Assembly (NCBI GenBank): GCA_034769895.1
Contig: CM068367.1
Coordinates: forward strand, 117,846,573 to 117,910,572
DNA from: Magicicada septendecula
Lineage: Eukaryota > Arthropoda > Insecta > Hemiptera > Cicadidae
DNA: 64,000 bases
Direction: 5' to 3'
A program made the translations under genes and the position numbers. This document shows, one piece after another, positions 51,603 through 64,000 of the stretch. The notes under the pieces are model-generated. The model ran no database searches. It worked only from the letters and a program-made list of their open reading frames with translations, and was not told the origin of the DNA. The number at the start of each line of letters is the position of its first letter. The stretch's first letter is position 1.

Positions 51603-51777
51603 TTTTCAAATTTCAAATATATTTTCTTTTAATATATCAGTGTATATCGAACATATAATCAACACAACATAACGTAATTACTTACATATTAAGTATATTT
51701 TACGTATTAAGTCCCCTTTTCCAACAACCATTCGTCACTGTATCAGGCTTATTTATATAAAATTTTCTTTATATAAT

Positions 51778-51796
51778 GTCCCAGTTCAGGCCGTCA
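51778..51796 (-). promoter_or_regulatory. E-out primer-binding site
   Basis: Minus strand, two bases after the LTR end AACA: TGACGGCCTGAACTGGGAC, similar to the lysine-tRNA site TGGCGCCCGAACAGGGAC with several changes. Confidence 0.6.
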
Positions 51797-51798
51797 TT

Positions 51799-52986
51799 TG
51801 TTAATAAACACACTTTTTATTTTTATTAATATTGACTTACCTTTTAAAACCATGTTCACATTTATGTTTTATGTACCATGCTGGTTCAGGCGCCATGTTG
51901 TATTGCCAACATAAGATTTTATTTTTACCTAAGGGTTCCAGGATTCTATAAGCGTTTCAGAGATGGGATGGTTGTTCGAAATAATGAACTCAGATAGCAT
52001 TTGGTAAATAAAACTTGTGCTTTACTGACATTAATATTTTAAAATAATTGCAAGAACAAAACAAGATGGAGTCCCGATTACATACGAAACAAAATGTCGG
52101 TGAAGTATTTCCGCTGCATTAACTCTAGTTACATCGCAATTACATACATATATTTATCTTCAATTTTCCTGATTATTATAAATGACGTTAGAAAAAATAC
52201 TGCAGTTTAATATCTATATCGTTACGTAAAATGGGTCACTTAACGTGAACCAATGCCTGGTGACTATATATATGCCGGCACATGCACGCACACACACCTG
52301 CTCCCCTCCCAAATTATTTTAAAGGTACATTTGAATAAATTGTAATTTTGAGTCAAAAAATTAATAGGTAGTGATTTGAATTTTGACTTCCCTGAATTCG
52401 GATGATTGAAGTTCTTGTCAGACGTCCCACATGGTCCAGCAGTTGTTCGGCTGAACGTTAACTGTTTCTTTCTGTTCTTTTACACCATTGATTTTAATTT
52501 ACATTTTGTACTGTTAGTTTTTTAACTGATTTGAATTTTCACATTGTAGTTATATTTTAAACACCTTTTAAAGACTTTGGCTGGCAATTGCTGGCCAGCA
52601 GATTTTACAGCGTGCTGTTGCACGGACGGTGTTGTATCAACTGAGAAAGACAGTATGGCATATAATACCCAGGTGGAAGGGATAATTCGTCATCAAATCT
52701 ATTGTTTTCTGGCGATGACGGCATTGTTATACGTTTTAGTTATTACGTCTTTCGTACTTTTGATGACGTTTTTAGGAGTGTCCTGCCGTTGCTGGGTCTG
52801 CATTGCTGTCGATCGGCACGTAAGCCATTTGACCATTTGACCTTGGCGTCAACTTGTTCTGGCAAACTACGTTGTATTATATATTAGAAAATTTTAACCT
52901 CCTGTCTTTTAATACATTTGATTACAACAAAATTATATTGGCCAGGTACCCCAAAAACTCCTATACAGACCCAATGTACCGTTACA
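51799..52986 (-). repeat. E-out 5' LTR
   Basis: 1188 bp partner of 28111-29292. Differs by a few substitutions and a small duplication (CATTTGACCATTTGACC near 52827). Confidence 0.93.
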
Positions 52987-53320
52987 ACTTCACTACTAAT
53001 TTGCACGTTTTTTGAAAAAAATAACACTGTTGTAATGGCCCAGCCACCCTGTTCACCATATGTTTTCTTTTTCCCAAAAAAGGCAACCACAATGAAAGGA
53101 TAATATTTTGCAACCGCAGAGAAGGTAAGGTAAGATCGCTGAGTTAAATGAAGGCTATACCAAAATGAAAATTTCACAAATTTATACAAACTGGAAAGAA
53201 TGTAGGTATAAGGGTGTTGTATCTGTTGGGGACTATTTTAAAGGGAACTGTATTAATTTTGAAAAATAAATAAGTAGTTTTATTAAAAAAATTGTCTATT
53301 TTTTTATCACACCTCGTATA
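52987..53320 (+). pseudogene. mariner transposase, right part and 3' end
   Basis: Starts with the ACTT target copy of E-out. It then reads LICTFFEKNNTVVMAQPPCS and PYVFFFPKKA, the mariner run after HHDNAPAHT including the PxSPDL region, where SPDLAP has become SPY. Near the end come TNWKECRYKGVV and GDYFKGNCINFEK, the usual C-terminus. The 3' end TTATCACACCTCGTATA resembles a mariner inverted repeat. Confidence 0.85.
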
Positions 53321-54030
53321 GTTTTAAAGTATTAATTATGAAAAACACAGGAGACCAATTATTCAGGTTATAAATACAAACTCTTCCCTATATGATTCAT
53401 GTTGAAATACAGCATGTAACTGCTATTCATGTTACAACTTGAACATGTACTATGTTACAAGATTAATAGGTGTCTCCTAGCCACGCGTTGCGGCGCCCAT
53501 CTATTACATGACAAGTATATGTCCTTTAAAACTCCAAGTATGTTGATTAATAAGTTTATGAATTTTATGAACAATAACCCCTATCCTGGATGTATGATCG
53601 GTTTATCGTCTGTTTAAGGGTTTTCCGCTATCTTACCTGCTGTGTGTATTCAGAAAAATCCTGATCTTTAGGCGCCAAATTGTTTTACATACAAAACAAT
53701 TAAAAGAATTAATAATTGATTCTCTTAATTTTTTCAGTATTTTTGCTACAATCGTATTTGCCACCGCCTGACGTTCAAATTTGAATCCCACTCCTCAGCG
53801 TCAGGATTGCCAACTTCAGTGTTCTTGTGGCAGCGCTATACACTTAACTATATAAAAAGATTAACATGCATAAAATTCTCTGAAATGAATACACAAGGTT
53901 TTATTTTACTGCAGGTAATTTTACTAGCAGTTTTGTTAATGATTCGGATTCAGATTATATAAACATCAATGATAATATAATAATTTGCCCTGGCGATAAA
54001 GTTTTACTGACTCAGCGGTTGGCAGGATCA

Positions 54031-57000
54031 TTGTAACCCAATTCTCTTTAGGGGCTGCTGCTAGTTGATTTTTATAAAAATGTTGGATTACAGGGTTCTT
54101 GTGATTACAGAGAAAGATAACAAGATGTTTTGAATGTACAAACCTTTACAATATACTTATTTCTAATTGCTGAAGTTTTTATTTTTACTAAATTCAGTTG
54201 TGAATCTTTTAAAATTGGTTAGATTCAACGTCTTACAAATAGGTTATAATTTTTTGTTACTAAATAATAATAATTTTATTTAAATAAAATGTGTTGTTAA
54301 AATTCTTAAGTGAAATATAATAATTAATCAATAATGTTCGAAAATATTGTGGTTGAAACCGAGTGAGGTGTCTTTGAAAGTGTCGTGAATTTCAAACGTA
54401 TGTTGTCTTGTAGTGAAAATATATTTTTAGTTATACTTTACAAAAATTTTTTTCATCTGTTCCTCAGTATGGTTGAATTTGATATATTGGATGTCCTTGG
54501 TTATATTTCTTTCCTTCTGGATCGTGATTTTGTACTTTTCGGAAATTTAGAATTTTCGTTTATACTTTATTTTAATTTTAGATTTTAATTTTGTCACATT
54601 CTTCTTTTGGTAGACATATGCTTTACTTTCAATACTTTATACTGTATTATGTTTTTTCATTTATTTTATGTTTTATACTGATTATTATTCGGGAGCAATT
54701 AATTTCTCATCCGTTCTCTTGAGAGTTCAATAAATGGAAAAAACTAGTTGTTTTGTAACGTATTTTTCATTACTAAGCGATAAATCTGTCCTCTCATTGG
54801 TTGTTAGTTTTCTTATTACATTGTTATATTCAGCTTAATTTTCTATAAAACTGTCGAAAATGTTTCTAATTTAAATATTGAGTTTATGATTCATTTAATA
54901 AACTTGTTTTGATTATCTTTGGATTCCTTTCTTTCTATAAATTATTTTGAGAACAAACATGCGTAGTGTGTGATCTATAATTACTGAATTAACATTTTAC
55001 TGTATAGGCCTTGTGTACTTATTTCTTTTATTAATGAGTTTTGTTAGTATTATTTGTGATATTACTATTCCCCTATCTATTTATATTATGTTTACATGCC
55101 TTTTGTTTCACTTAAATCTATTTACTGGTTACAATTTGCAATAATCTTATCTTTGATCTAGGCTTACCTAGGTTTACAATTATTAGTAATTTATACAATT
55201 TAGTCACCTTTGAGTAGTTCAATTTTATATACTATTGCTCTATTATTGTATACTTAATGAGAATTTCAACATTTTACTTTAGGCCTATTCTTATTTTTTA
55301 ACAATTTCTTAATTTTCATACCTAGTTTTGCTACCTTTTGTCTACAACACTTTATATTCCTGCCCACTCATTATATAATCTACTGACTCTTATTAATTAA
55401 ACTTAGTTAACATTTGAACAAAATTTACTTAACTGTTAACATTCTTTTCCACATAGTATAAATATAACTTAGATACTGAACTTTACTAAAATGAACATAC
55501 ATGTTAACATAATCACTTTGATAATGACTATCTTTTAACTTGGAACTTCTTGAAATTAATATTAATTACATATTTTTTCTTAACACAACTTTTGAAACCT
55601 ATGTATTCATATAATAATATTATGATACTGTTTGTATCAAGTCTTTTGATGATCATGTCATCTTTATCTATAGTCCTAAAATTTACCACACATTTGTTGA
55701 AAATGCTTTTACAATGTATGTCAATTCACTCCATGAGTCTCCTCTTCTTTCATCAATTACAACTTTCAAATATAAGATCAGTTATCATATACAATACCAA
55801 ATAATTGTGATTGTTTTATACTGATTATTGTCACTCCATGAGCCTTCTACTTGTCCATCGTTTACAAAGTCAGACAAACATTATATTTTATATATAACAC
55901 GAAGTTGTTGTGAATATTTTATAATGATTGTTAAGTCACTCTAAGAGTCTCCTGCTTATTTTTCGTTTACAAAATATAAATAAAACATCATTCATCCCTT
56001 ATGGGATGTAACGTTTGTTTTGTTTTCACATGTGATTATGGGTTACGCTTGGTTTATTTCATGTATTTGAGTTAACTTTCACGTTAGTGTTCAATACTTT
56101 TTGTCCTTTTAGTATACGCTGTGATTGAGTATTCTGAAATAGATATTTATAACCACTCACTATTGTATATCACTTATCACAATGTTTTTGGTCACTCACT
56201 GTGTACCTACTTATCACTTGGTTTCATTGATTTGATTTATGTGCATTATTTTTGTAATTAACACTTATTATTTCTTTGTCATTTAATAGTATTATATTGA
56301 AGTTATACATACATTATTTTATTACATATTTAATCAAGGTAGGTATTGTACTTTCAATGTTTGTTATGATCAAACATGTTCTCCTTTTTATCTATAAAGT
56401 TATTTGATATTGACTTGTCATTCATGCCAGTCACTTGGGGTGGGGTCTTGTCCTTGTCATCATCTTGGTCATTGGTCATCACTATATTTTATTATTTTTT
56501 TATTATTTAAAATGACTGTATTTTTCTCATCTTCTGCGTTACTAACTGCATAGTTGTTGTTAATTCTTAACGTTGTTTCATTTGTTATTCTGGTGGAGAT
56601 TTTGTAGCGTAACATAATGCCCCTCCATCAAACGTGATCATTTCAGAAAACACTTCTAGTTTTATATGAAATTATCAGTTATATTACAATTATATCTTCT
56701 TTCCTTCTTAAAATCAATTATTTCCCAAGTTTAAATCTTACTTCTGTAATCATTCTTGTGACATTCTTTATTAATTATACATTTTGGATCTGGTTTTATT
56801 TATTTATCTATATTTATTTGTGAGTTTTCCCTCTAATATTTAAATTTTCCTAAACCTCTCTAACATTGTAACTGGAATTGAATCGGTTGGGCTCTATCGG
56901 CTTACCATATACCGTCGTCCATTACATACTTTCTGAGATCAGAGGAACATCATCTCTGCTCAGTTAAATGACTGCTGGAATATTCTACAGTCAATCTTCA

Positions 57001-57660
57001 TTAATAAACCTCATAAGGTAGTCATCATGTGACCTTCAATAAAAATAATTAATAATAATAATAATACTCTAGGGATTATTCACTGTACTTTAACTCAGAT
57101 CATATTGTTTCTTCATATTAATTCTTCCTTCTATTATACACTTCTCATCTCCAATACTTGGCCATTTTATTGACATTTATTAATTGGCTTTCTTACTGAT
57201 AATTCTTAAATATTTGTTTTTTCTTTCTTCTTTTTCTTGTGATCCTTTTGACGGTTCTATTTTGGCTTCTTCATTCTCTTATTTTCCTTGGTTCATCTAC
57301 TTTTATTACTAATACAGCTAGTTATGAGATTTTGGTTAGTGTTATACCTTACATCATTTAATTATATTCTTCTGACACAATCATTATTATTCTTTTTACA
57401 TTCTAAATTATATTTCTCACTATGATATTATATCAGATACACTCCTTTTATTTTTTGGTTTTGATGAGTTTTATTAGGTTTAATCATTGTTATTTTTCTC
57501 CTTGCTAAATTATTTTTCTCATTATCTTCAATAAGTTGTTCTTATTATATTTTGAATTTTGATATCTAGTTTTATGTTTTTCCAACATTATTTTATACAA
57601 ATCATTTCTGTAAGTTGTTCTTACTACTTTTTTAATTTTGGGGTATCAATTTTAATTACT
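54031..57660 (-). other. E4 noncoding body
   Basis: 3.6 kb of very AT-rich sequence without any protein match. Three diverged copies of a short motif (TCACTC..AGAGTCTCCT... and ...CGTTTACAAA) lie at about 55725-55765, 55828-55875 and 55938-55978. Confidence 0.5.
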
Positions 57661-58200
57661 TCATAAAGTATCTTCATGGAACTTCTTTATAGATGCTTGG
57701 TTATAAACTTCTTTGATCTTCTTATTAATAGGATTAACAATTTTATAGGTGTTGTTGCCATTGTCTTTGGTAATGATATATGTCCCTACATACAATAATA
57801 ATTTTTTAGCTATACCTTCTATGGTACTAGCCAATTCTCGGTTTTTTATCAATACCTTCTCTCCTACTTGGTACTTGATAGGCTTGGGTTGTTGTTTCAA
57901 ATATTTGGCTCTCTGTTTTTCTATCTTTTCCATTATTCTGTTGTAACACTTTTTTACTTCAAATTGATATTCTGGATCTGTGGGGAAATCGATTATATCT
58001 TGGATCTCTCTGTGTGGAGCTCTCTCAAACATCATGGTGTATGGGGTACTTTCTATAAAATTATTGTATGAACAATTTAAAAACTCTTCTGCAGATTCTA
58101 AATATTTTGGCCATTCTCTCTGCTGGTCATGGCAGTAAGTTTTTAGAAGACGACCTACCTCTCTTTAACTGTCTTTCCGCAGGATTACTGCTGGGATGGT
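57661..58200 (-). pseudogene. E4 integrase C-terminal part
   Basis: Minus strand. 58200-58040, in broken frames, shows YHPSSNPAERQLKR, the Glu-bearing end of the integrase core. 58035-57661 gives MFERAPHREIQDIIDFPTDP, then the C-terminal SH3-like part (YQVGEKVLIKNRE, YVGTYIITKDNGNNTYKIVN). The first two catalytic acids and the zinc site are absent. Confidence 0.8.
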
Positions 58201-58335
58201 ATACGGATATTTTATAAGTTCTTATTTGGTGTTGTTATTATTACTGAAATTGCGATTCGGGTAGTTGTTGTTATTGGCTTGATGGTGGCTAGTCCACCAT
58301 TAGGACTAGACTGTTGGGGACTATCATTATATCTA

Positions 58336-59163
58336 TTATATCGAGTATTCATTATTGTTTCTTCTGTACTGTCCTTCATGTTCACGGTCTTCTAATAAAC
58401 TGGCCATACCCTGTATTGTTTTCACTTGGCTGTATCTCCTGGCCTTTTGGATGGCATCGTCATAATGATATGACAATTGGATGACCAAACTCTCGTCTGG
58501 AATTTTAGGTTCTAGATTGTTGGCTAGGCAGATTTTCCCTAAAAAGTATGCTGTCAATGACTGTCCCATGTGTGGTTCGTACCTTCCATTGTTGAGGTAG
58601 TTTCTCACTACATTCTGAGTTGATTCAGACCAATACTTGGCTTTAAACTCCGTTTTGAAGTCTTGTGTACTATGTATATCAGGTCTAGTAGCCGTCCACC
58701 AATTATCATAGGTGTCCTTAAATGCTTCATCAATTATTGTTCGCACCACGGTCCATCGATTATCCCTGTTCTTTTCTACCATTTCTTCTAACCGTGCTAA
58801 AAATCCCATAGGATTACGCCTATAGTTTCTAAAATTTATTATTTCACGATTATCATTATTGATAACATGGGTACTATGGTATGTTCTGTCTTGTAACGAG
58901 TCCACCACTTCCTGGAGTCGCACCTCCCTTTGGTGTATTTCTTCAATCTTCTTTTCATTCTTTCCCACTTTGCTGTCTACTATATTCAAGTTATTATAGA
59001 CGCCTTCCATTCTTTTACCCAGATCTGTCTGTATTATAGTTATTGCTTTTTGTTGCTCATCGAGGCTTTTTGACACTTCTTGCTTATTCTGTTCGCATTT
59101 GGTGGTGATAATATCAATTTTCTTTTGAGTTTCACATTCGACTGATGTTATTTTCTCTGACAT
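58336..59163 (-). CDS. E4 Gag (capsid part)
   Basis: 275 residues: coiled coil (res. 1-95), then a Ty3-type capsid: NPMGFLARLEEMVE (117-130), FKDTYDNWWTATRPD, TEFKAKYWSESTQNVVRNYL and SLTAYFLGKICLANNLEPKI. It ends at an Asn-rich segment (NNNEYSI) before a stop; remnants continue to 58240 and there meet integrase sequence directly, showing a large internal deletion. No zinc knuckle is seen. Confidence 0.8.
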   Translation of the reverse strand: MSEKITSVECETQKKIDIITTKCEQNKQEVSKSLDEQQKAITIIQTDLGKRMEGVYNNLNIVDSKVGKNEKKIEEIHQREVRLQEVVDSLQDRTYHSTHVINNDNREIINFRNYRRNPMGFLARLEEMVEKNRDNRWTVVRTIIDEAFKDTYDNWWTATRPDIHSTQDFKTEFKAKYWSESTQNVVRNYLNNGRYEPHMGQSLTAYFLGKICLANNLEPKIPDESLVIQLSYHYDDAIQKARRYSQVKTIQGMASLLEDREHEGQYRRNNNEYSI

Positions 59164-59940
59164 TTCCTTCTGGATCTTTAATGCTGCTTCATTCGTCTTT
59201 TCTATTTTTTCATTTGTGTCCGTCGTTGTCTTTTAGATTTCTTCACGATACACTACTAGCTGTTGTTCCAGTTGTTGTTTCAGTTCTCCTTTATTTTTCT
59301 GGTGATCTTCCTCCAATTTCTGTTGCAGTGTTTTATGGTTTTCCTCCATTTTCTTTTCTATCTGCTTCTTGAGTGTCTCGTTATTGTTTTCAATTCTTTT
59401 GTCTATTTTCTCAACATCCTCCTACATTTGTCTCATCAATTCCTCATTATTTCGTTTTAATGTCTCATTATTTTTCTTGATTTTCTTACTTAAATTTTCA
59501 ATATCTTCCTTGGTAGATTTATTAGTATCCTCTATTTTCTGACCCAGTCCTTCCATTTTGCCGTTGAGCGTTTCTATATTCTTCTCAATATTCTCCTTTG
59601 TAGATGTATTGGTTTCAGCTATTGTTTGGCTGAGTCCCTCCATTTTGTTGTTTAAAATTTCCCTGTCCTCTTTTCTGCTCCTTTCGCTTTCCTCCATTTT
59701 CTTCATCATACGTCTGAGTATATCTTGCGTTGTCTCGTTTTCCATTGGTGTGAGTTTTCCTGGTTGTTTCTCCTGTTGAGCGGGTTTGTTGGGTTCCGCA
59801 GAAGGTAATATCATCTCTATATCCTCTTCTGCTTGCGTTGTCTCTTTAATTTCCATATCCACCTCTTCTTCAGGTTCTGCTGCTCGTTTACATGAACGTT
59901 CTCTCCGTTTCATCATTGTTAATCTTTCTGTAACTGCCAC
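59164..59940 (-). pseudogene. E4 Gag N-terminal coiled coil (broken)
   Basis: Begins MAVTERLTMMKRRERSC; acidic stretch (EEEVDMEIKETTQAEEDIEM), then repeated KMEGL(S/G)Q.I..TN.STKE(N/D)IE units of about 30 residues forming a long coiled coil. Stops near 59422 and 59236 interrupt what should be one frame with the capsid part. Confidence 0.72.
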
Positions 59941-60558
59941 TAGAATATAGTTCTTCTTCTATCTCTAGCCACACAAGTTGGGGGCCAATCTGTTACAAGA
60001 TTAATAGGTGTCTCCTTCTAGCCACACGTTGCGGCGCCCATCTATTACATGACAAGTACATGTCCTTTAAAACCCCAAGTATGTTAATTAATAAGTTTAT
60101 GAATTTTATGAACTTTATAAATTTTATGAACAATAACCCCTATCCTGGATGTATGATCGGTTTATCGTCTGTTTAAGGATTTCCGCTATCTTACCTGCTG
60201 CTGTGTGTATTCAGAAAAATCCCAATCTTTAGGCGCCAAATTGTTTTACATACAAAACAATTAAAAGAATTAATAATTGATTCTCTTAATTTTTTCAATA
60301 TTTTTGCTACAATCGTTTTTGCCGCCGCCTGATGTTCAAATTTGAATCCCACTCCTCAGTGTCAGGATTGCCAACTTCAGTGTTCTTGTGGCAGCGCTAT
60401 ACACTTAACTATATAAAAAGATTAACATGCATAAAATTCTCTGAAATGAATACACAAGGTTTTATTTTACTGCAGGTAATTTTAATACCAGTTTTGTTAA
60501 TGATTCGGATTCAGATTATATAAACATCAATGATAATATAATAATTTGCCCCTGCGAT

Positions 60559-62563
60559 TGTTATGTTATGATTTAACACATTTATAAAATAATAATTAAA
60601 TATCTCACCTACCTTAATTGAGTCCAGGTTCGTCACACGAACTGTGAATACCAACTTGATTTCAAGGTTGCATCAATAACGTACACTACTCTCATTTATA
60701 TAATAGAACTCTCATTTTATTTCATTTTGATACTACTTTAAAATTCTTTACTATTCACCTTTTCTCTCCAAATTAGTACATTACTATCTCTTTCAATTGC
60801 TATTAATGCATTTGTTAGAACGTACAAACATAAAACATTATTTCAAACTTTTATTTTAATGTAGTCTACTTGTTTTAATTATTAAATCTAAGTAAGGCGA
60901 ACCCAGCTTGCTACACTCACTCATTCGTTCCTTATTCCCCCCTTGTTTGTATAAAATAATAATAATAAACTGGTGAAATACGGTTACATGGTATGGCGTC
61001 GTCGTTCACGACCGCGTGGTGCGTCTCACATAATTCTCTTGTTTGATGTCCGAAAAGTTAGTTTTTCACTTTTGATAAACTGTTATTTGTTCACTGTTAC
61101 ATATCTGTTTAGCTTTTTCTCTTTACACTGTTGTACACATTTCTGATATATACTGGGGTTGGTCGGCCGACCCTAAATTTGCGCGCACAAAGAGTTTTTT
61201 TCTGACCGCACGGTCTGACGGTGTTATTGGACTGCCATAGCCACAATGCACACACCGCCCCACCAGGACTCTGTTACACACAGAAATGCACAGCCTGCTT
61301 GTGACAAAAATTTTGTAGTCGCACAGGTAACATGGGTTGTCAATGTCCCCAAGGTGTTGACTATGTCAAGCGACGACAACCTAGAGGCTTGTAACCCCTC
61401 TTTGGATATTTTATGCCTTATATTTTTTTTAAGAGGGGCCACTAGTAATTTAAAACTAGGCATAAGCCTAGAGAAGCTAAAAGGCCCTAGGTCCAGGGTG
61501 ACGGGACTTGCAATTAAACTCTCGGTTATAAACAAACATAACATTTATTGAGTCTTGTATTGTGTTACATATCGTGTATTAATCGGTTTCCTTGTTTTTT
61601 TTTTGAATTTCAATTTAGTGTATAAAGTTTTCCCGCGCATACCCCACAAAAAGTGACAACCCTAAATCACAAATAACATGTATAGATATAAAACAATTGT
61701 TTTTTTTTTTTTTTTTTTTTTATAATGCAAATATATTTCATGTAAATATCTTCCCCGTACATACCCCACAAAAAGTGACACAAACATAAACCACAAAGTA
61801 TAAATATGTATATCGATAAAACAATTGTTTTCCTTTTATAATGTAAATATTTTTGGTGTAAATAATTCTTCCCCGTACATACCCCACAAAATGACACAAC
61901 ATAAATCACAAAAGTATAAATAGATATCTCCGTCACATCCACATTCTAAGTCTCGCTATATCGATACCCAACACACTTATAAGTTTAAAAATAACAGAGG
62001 CACTCGCCTATATACCCACCTTTTATTTTTATAGACATTTCCGTGCAGACATACGAAAGTATAAAAGTGTCACTAGTTCTCCCACGAATCTGGACTGCCC
62101 AAAATGCCAGATGTAATATTAAAGAAGTCTTAAATTTGGTAAGAAAAGAAACGCGTCTGAAAATTTAACTAAGGATGATACATGGGAAAGACGGTGACCC
62201 ACCATCTTTCCTTCGGCCGGAACTGTAATTGTGAATTGGCTGAGATAATGATTTATAATTTTAATAATGATTAATAATTTAACAATAGCGTTTAAAAAAA
62301 TGTACAATAATAAAATGTCCTGATCAGTTATGTAATATTTAAGAAAACTGGATTGGCCCGGGAACCAACATGTTCCTCAGCCTGGAGCATGCCTGTGTCT
62401 GCATACAAGGCTGCCTATACAGGATTAAGCAGGGGCCGGACTGTTACTGATTTAGACAATTATAACCCTTACATAAACCCCAAAATTGTAATTTAAATTT
62501 GTGAAATAAATTGACAGAATTACAACTAAACTCTACCAGCCAGTGAGGTTTCATCCTGTCACA
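60559..62563 (-). repeat. E5 3' LTR, inserted in the E4 LTR
   Basis: About 2005 bp, plus-strand TGTTATGTTATG...CATCCTGTCACA. On the minus strand it opens TGTGACAGGATGAAACC, like the E-in (TGTGACAGTACGAAAA) and 25-kb (TGTGATGGTACAAACC) LTRs. It has GGTCGGCCGACC (61157) shared with the E3 LTR and AAGGTAGGTGAG near its end. A polypurine tract (minus GGGGGGGGGGAGTTCCGTT) adjoins at 62564. No matching second LTR is in view, so the size is provisional. Confidence 0.5.
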
Positions 62564-64000
62564 AACGGAACTCCCCCCCCCTTACATACATGGAAATGCC
62601 AGACCCCAAATACTTAAAATAAAAACCCCTTTTTACTGGAAACTAGAAAGAAACTACTGATTGAATTAATGTGACAGGCCTTGGATACCTGCCAGCCCCC
62701 GGGCTTACACTTACTACCAAGTTATTACATTATCAGAAAATCCGCGCACAATTCTGTCTAGTTAAAGTGAGGCCTGATTAAAACGTTTTGAAGATGATCA
62801 AATTTGACAATTATTCACTCATGCTCCACAAAAGCTATAAGTTGTTAACAGCACAGATCCGGGTGTCTATGTAGATTTAATTAATTATAATAATGGTTTG
62901 AGGTCACCTGGTGAAGTTGAGGTTACCAAGTCCAGGGTGAGTGTTGGTTAGGTCATGCTGTTGTCCTCTGCGACAGGCGAAGTCGAAAGCCCTTTATTAT
63001 ACGTTCAGGTGGAGATGGTCATCCTGAGGCACCATCCACGTCTTAGACCAGGGGCCCTGAGCATACACAAATAATTAGGACAGGTCCTAACACTTTTTCT
63101 CCCTCTATAAGGCGTCACGTACATTGGGTATAATTGTATATCCCAATTTAAACTGGCCAACTCGTAACCCTTTTACTTATACTTGATTTGTTTTAGTAAA
63201 AAAAATTTTAAGACATCTCCAAAACCAACATAATATTCTTAAGCATGATTATGCTCATGTGGGCAAAGTTGGACACATTGTAACCTGTCTATGTCTGCAC
63301 TTACCACGTGTAATTACATTTAAAAAAAACTCACATCCGCAAAAATAGCAGAATTCTACACCATTACATTGATAACGACAATTATTGTCTCTTAATTGCT
63401 TAACTTGGTTATTTGAATACTTTAACTACATATATAGGACACGGACTGCTTTTGAAATCCTCGCCACGAGGTTGCAAAATTATTTACTATCTTTCACACT
63501 TGCTGTATTAGTTTTTTATTTACAAAACTCATAATATATATTTATTAATGTAACTTACCGCAGTTTTGTGAGTGTTTATCTACTCATAGTAGAAGATAGA
63601 ATTCCAAACAAAAAGACTTCGCTCTGTCGAAAGGTACTTGATGTTACTTTTGTGGCTGACGGAACGAGACAGGCAAAAACGTATTAAAATGCGCATTACT
63701 CAATTGCTGCATCTGGTGACCGATAGGGCGCGTGGCGTGTACCGCAGCGCCTTGTAAATTTCGCCGTTCCGCTTAACGTTAAACGCAGTAACCGCTAAAC
63801 TGATTGTGCATATGAATTATAATGTCTATAATTTAAAAAAAATATACCATATTAGGTTTATTTGCATATTTAATCGCCGGCTCGTAAAACGACCGGCACA
63901 GGCTGAGGTAGGCGGAGTCTCTCAGAGATATCCGCCGTCTCAAAAACATATTTTTAGGCAGTTGTTCAGTCTCGCCATTTTCTTGAAGCGTCGTTTCTAA
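62564..64000 (-). other. E5 body or further LTR sequence, cut by the window end
   Basis: No ORF. CTGCGGTAAGTTACATT (minus, near 63555) resembles ATGCGGTAAGTACAATA of the E-in LTR, so a further LTR of this lineage may run from about 63500 beyond the window. Boundaries not seen. Confidence 0.35.

Larger units (their letters stand above)
53453..60558 (-). mobile_element. E4: LTR retrotransposon with most of pol deleted
   Basis: LTR copies at 53453-about 54030 (3') and 59991-60558 (5'), both opening TGTTACAAGATTAATAGG on the plus strand and alike over about 530 bp. The 5' copy is cut at 60558 by E5, so the full LTR end is taken from the left copy, where GGCAGGATCA at 54030 is a possible terminus. 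Primer-binding site (minus) near 59970-59988: TTGGCCCCCAACTTG. Encodes a coiled-coil/Gag region and an integrase tail only. Confidence 0.75.

Noticed and set aside
61224-61551. Overlapping frames of 106 and 101 codons
   Set aside because: Inside the E5 LTR, no protein resemblance, opposite-strand shadows of each other.

Overview
The window is AT-rich animal nuclear DNA, most likely from an insect with a large, repeat-filled genome. No bacterial-style operons, rRNA or tRNA genes were seen. The evidence for an insect-type genome is one intron-split host gene plus Penelope-like, mariner, hAT, Merlin, piggyBac-like, RTE-like LINE and Ty3-type LTR elements, and very long TG microsatellites. The species cannot be named from the sequence.

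Host gene: six plus-strand exons (4898-5116, 5199-5381, 15696-15958, 18018-18193, 21443-21573, 24297-24455) join in phase into 377 codons. They resemble DALRD3, an arginyl-tRNA-synthetase-like protein with a C-terminal DALR domain. The last exon (about 40-50 codons) was not found, so the gene probably continues past the window. Its introns are packed with mobile DNA.

Left part (1-4897): a solo LTR (131-651) lies inside one copy of a diverged interspersed repeat; a fragment of Penelope-like reverse transcriptase and a TG array follow. Introns of the host gene (5382-24296): a hairpin repeat with a hammerhead-ribozyme-like motif, LINE fragments, a head-to-head pair of Penelope-like elements in one 13-bp target duplication (7950-12239), an almost complete hAT element (12677-15558), a Merlin element (16411-17850), a degraded LINE (19090-20190) and a piggyBac-like MITE (20725-21356).

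Right part (24456-64000): a 285-bp Penelope-derived array (24610-24894); an LTR with a triplicated primer-binding site (24996-26364); a degraded Penelope-like remnant; then a mariner copy split by a 24.9-kb nest of LTR retrotransposons (28111-52986). The outer element, here called E-out, is on the minus strand and has no pol. It is interrupted by E-in (29898-39508, minus, gag and pol but with the reverse transcriptase catalytic core deleted), by E3 (43621-50452, plus, also without pol) and by a 5'-truncated LINE (about 40640-43000). Further right are E4 (53453-60558, minus, a gag/integrase deletion derivative) and E5, whose 2-kb 3' LTR (60559-62563) lies inside the E4 LTR.

The most unusual system is the LTR lineage shared by E-out, E-in, E3, the 25-kb LTR and probably E5. 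Its members share LTR sequence blocks, a GGTAAGT-type splice donor close to the LTR 3' end, and (in three) a base-pair-covarying hairpin directly before the polypurine tract. E-out and E3, though different families, both replace gag-pol with a homologous ORF: an N-terminal coiled coil plus a C-terminal domain I do not recognise. E-in looks like the kind of gag-pol partner that could mobilise them, and its Gag carries a RanBP2-type zinc finger in place of the usual zinc knuckle.
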